From contig CM034546.1 of NCBI GenBank assembly GCA_020055645.1, forward strand, positions 89,404,001 through 89,468,000: DNA of 64,000 bases. Reading direction: 5' to 3'. A model generated the notes under the pieces. The model was not told where the DNA came from, searched no databases, and saw nothing but the letters and a program-made list of their open reading frames with translations. Numbering within the stretch: the stretch's first letter is position 1; the number at the start of each line of letters is the position of its first letter. Below are positions 61,994 to 64,000 of the stretch, piece after piece. The position numbers and the translations under genes were made by a program. The DNA is from Tomocerus qinae (Eukaryota > Arthropoda > Collembola > Entomobryomorpha > Tomoceridae).

Positions 61994-64000
61994 GTCAGTC
62001 TCTCTCCTCCTATATCTATATCTATATCTGTACCACCCAGTCTCTTACTTACTTACTATCTATATATACACGTCTCTCTCTGTGCATACTATACGAACAT
62101 CTAATTAACTATGTCACATAAGGGACTCTCTCACCTACCTGTAGGACTCTGTTGTGGTCGGTTACTATATCTCAGTACCTCTCTTACTTATTACAACTAG
62201 ACTACTAAGACTACTATCTTATAAAGGTTAACACTAGCACATATAACCATTTTTACAGATACGGCTAAGTCTACTATATGGCTTAAGAGTATATGCATAG
62301 TAGCATAGAAGAATAATATGTCTATATAGGATGGGTAAGTAAGAGTAGCAGTTTGATGCAAGTTTATGTAGTTATGCAGCTTGAAAATCTGTTCTGATGG
62401 ATCGATTGGCTTCACTTGACTTAAGAAGACTTCCTACAATCTTTCTTGGCTTATACATGTTTACAAGAGATAAATAGAGAATAGTCCAAGTTCAGCTAGA
62501 GACAGAGACGCCTATCTATATAATATAAACATAACATAATACCAACTAATACAGTCACACACACAGACCACATAACTCAATTCCACATACACACCGAAAG
62601 AATAATGTCGCTGTCCATACTTTTGATACATACCTTATGAAATTAAATCCTTTAAGACAACTCAAAAGTAACTCATGATCACAAACACATCACTTGCTCC
62701 TGTATTCCAGTCACTTTCCACAAACACACTTTCTTTATACCTGTATTAACCTTTAATACTTTCGTGTATTAACTATTTGTACATTTGTCAGTACAAAAAC
62801 ATATTAAATATACATCAAATTGTGTGCATGTTCTTTGATTTCACATTTTGTATTGGGATTTAAATATTAAAATAGTCTTGACAAAACGGATATTTGTATG
62901 TAATGCTGATGAAGTGAAGCAAAATAAGTTGTAGTAGTAAAGAGTACATAGATATAGTATATATATAAGCGCAGGCAGTTTTGTGTGTACTTTGTTTAAA
63001 GAGCTAAACAGCTTAGTGTAGGTATAAATAGGAATTTAGTCACTTAACTGTTATCGCTAAATTGAATTTACATACAAATCTCCGAAAGGTATTTTAACAC
63101 CCGGCCGAAGTGCACTAAACACACACTCGGCTAGTTAAGTAATTAAACGTATTTAAGAGATTAGTAACTAAAAGACTTTAAGCACCTTTGAAAACAGGGC
63201 TACATCCAATATGTACATAACTTAACACTGACAGTCAATGCCCATTCCAGAATTAGCACATTTTAGCCGAAAAGCCAACTTCACTCTGCCTGTCTACCAC
63301 TTGTCTTCTGTGTCTATCATCCCTCGTTTTATGGGTTCAATTATCTGCGAACGAGATAAATACAGACGAGAGTCTCTAGATGAAGAATATGACATTAAAG
63401 TGAGAAAAACAAGTGAATAAAATATTTTTAGAATCATTCACTCGGACACAACTTCGGTCTCCTCCATTCACCACCATGCTAATCATAATAATTAAGGCAT
63501 CCTTAAATCACCCTTATGTGTAAAAGTGCTGTGATGTGTAGTTGATGTCGTGTTTGTATGTTCAGTGAATCTCGAACTTTACCTCTTAATCAGTGACCCT
63601 GACAATTTGATATAATCGCTCGCAAAAAATGGTTCGTCCTATATATTCCTCCTTTACTAATTTTGAATCGTCTAATTGACCATTATTGTTGTAATTTTGA
63701 AAAGCTTCAATTTCATGGTAATATTTTTGAGACCTAGCAAAACTAAGCTAGAATAGAAAAGTAGAAAATGAATCGTAACAATTGCATGGCTTTAGTATTT
63801 ATTTTCAATGTTCAGACAACAAATATGTACTCTGTATGTATTTGCTGTGTAATTTTCTTTGTAAAAGCCGTTCGTTTGAATTTTGGTCGTTTTTAGCTGC
63901 ACCAAAATAACTTAATCTGTATTTGAGTGGTGAGCAAACAAAAACAACAGAATCGTTTCATATGGACAGACAAGAATTTGGAGCTAATTTTAATTTATCT
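61994..64000. other. Putative intron or intergenic sequence to the window edge
   Basis: AT-rich sequence with short simple repeats such as (TATC)n near 62010. No open frame here resembles a conserved protein. If the exon ending at 61993 is real, this would be its first intron. Confidence 0.35.

Overview
This is a window of an AT-rich animal genome, most likely an arthropod and possibly a crustacean. Genes are split by introns, introns and intergenic spaces run to several kilobases, there is a BEL/Pao retrotransposon, and a short (TTAGG)n run (the usual arthropod telomere motif) lies near 7.26 kb. I cannot name the species from the sequence.

Three host genes can be assembled exon by exon, all on the minus strand, with splice phases that agree at every junction. 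They are Rab8 (5 exons, 5717-11116, 215 aa), a Myc-family bHLH-zipper transcription factor (5 coding exons, 25180-33143, 584 aa, with a likely TATA promoter and non-coding leader exon near 33.8 kb) and a SWEET/saliva-type sugar transporter (5 exons, 43557-49207, 214 aa). On the plus strand at 61844-61993 there is a plausible but unidentified first coding exon, rich in Ala and His, that ends at a good splice donor. Its gene would continue past the right edge.

Most of the rest is mobile-element material. A 5'-truncated BEL/Pao element (about 17.97-22.92 kb, minus) keeps gag zinc knuckles, protease, reverse transcriptase, RNase H and integrase, interrupted by one in-frame stop. Non-autonomous inverted-repeat elements are dense from 2.6 to 23.7 kb and scattered beyond. 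Four hAT-like elements have perfect 8-bp target-site duplications: one in Rab8 intron 3, one at 17.2 kb and two side by side in SWEET intron 2. A fifth, at 14.3 kb, sits inside one arm of a 2.4-kb palindromic element whose other arm preserves the empty site. There are also foldback elements at 11.5-12.3, 23.3-23.7 (flanked by TTAA), 53.8-54.2 and 58.7-60.5 kb, plus several minisatellites.

The three host genes share no evident pathway; their proximity looks like ordinary genome arrangement. I found no undescribed biochemical system. The most informative content is the nested transposon history, a GC-AG intron in Rab8 and the divergent Myc gene. The regions 34-43 kb and 49.3-58.6 kb hold no gene I can support.
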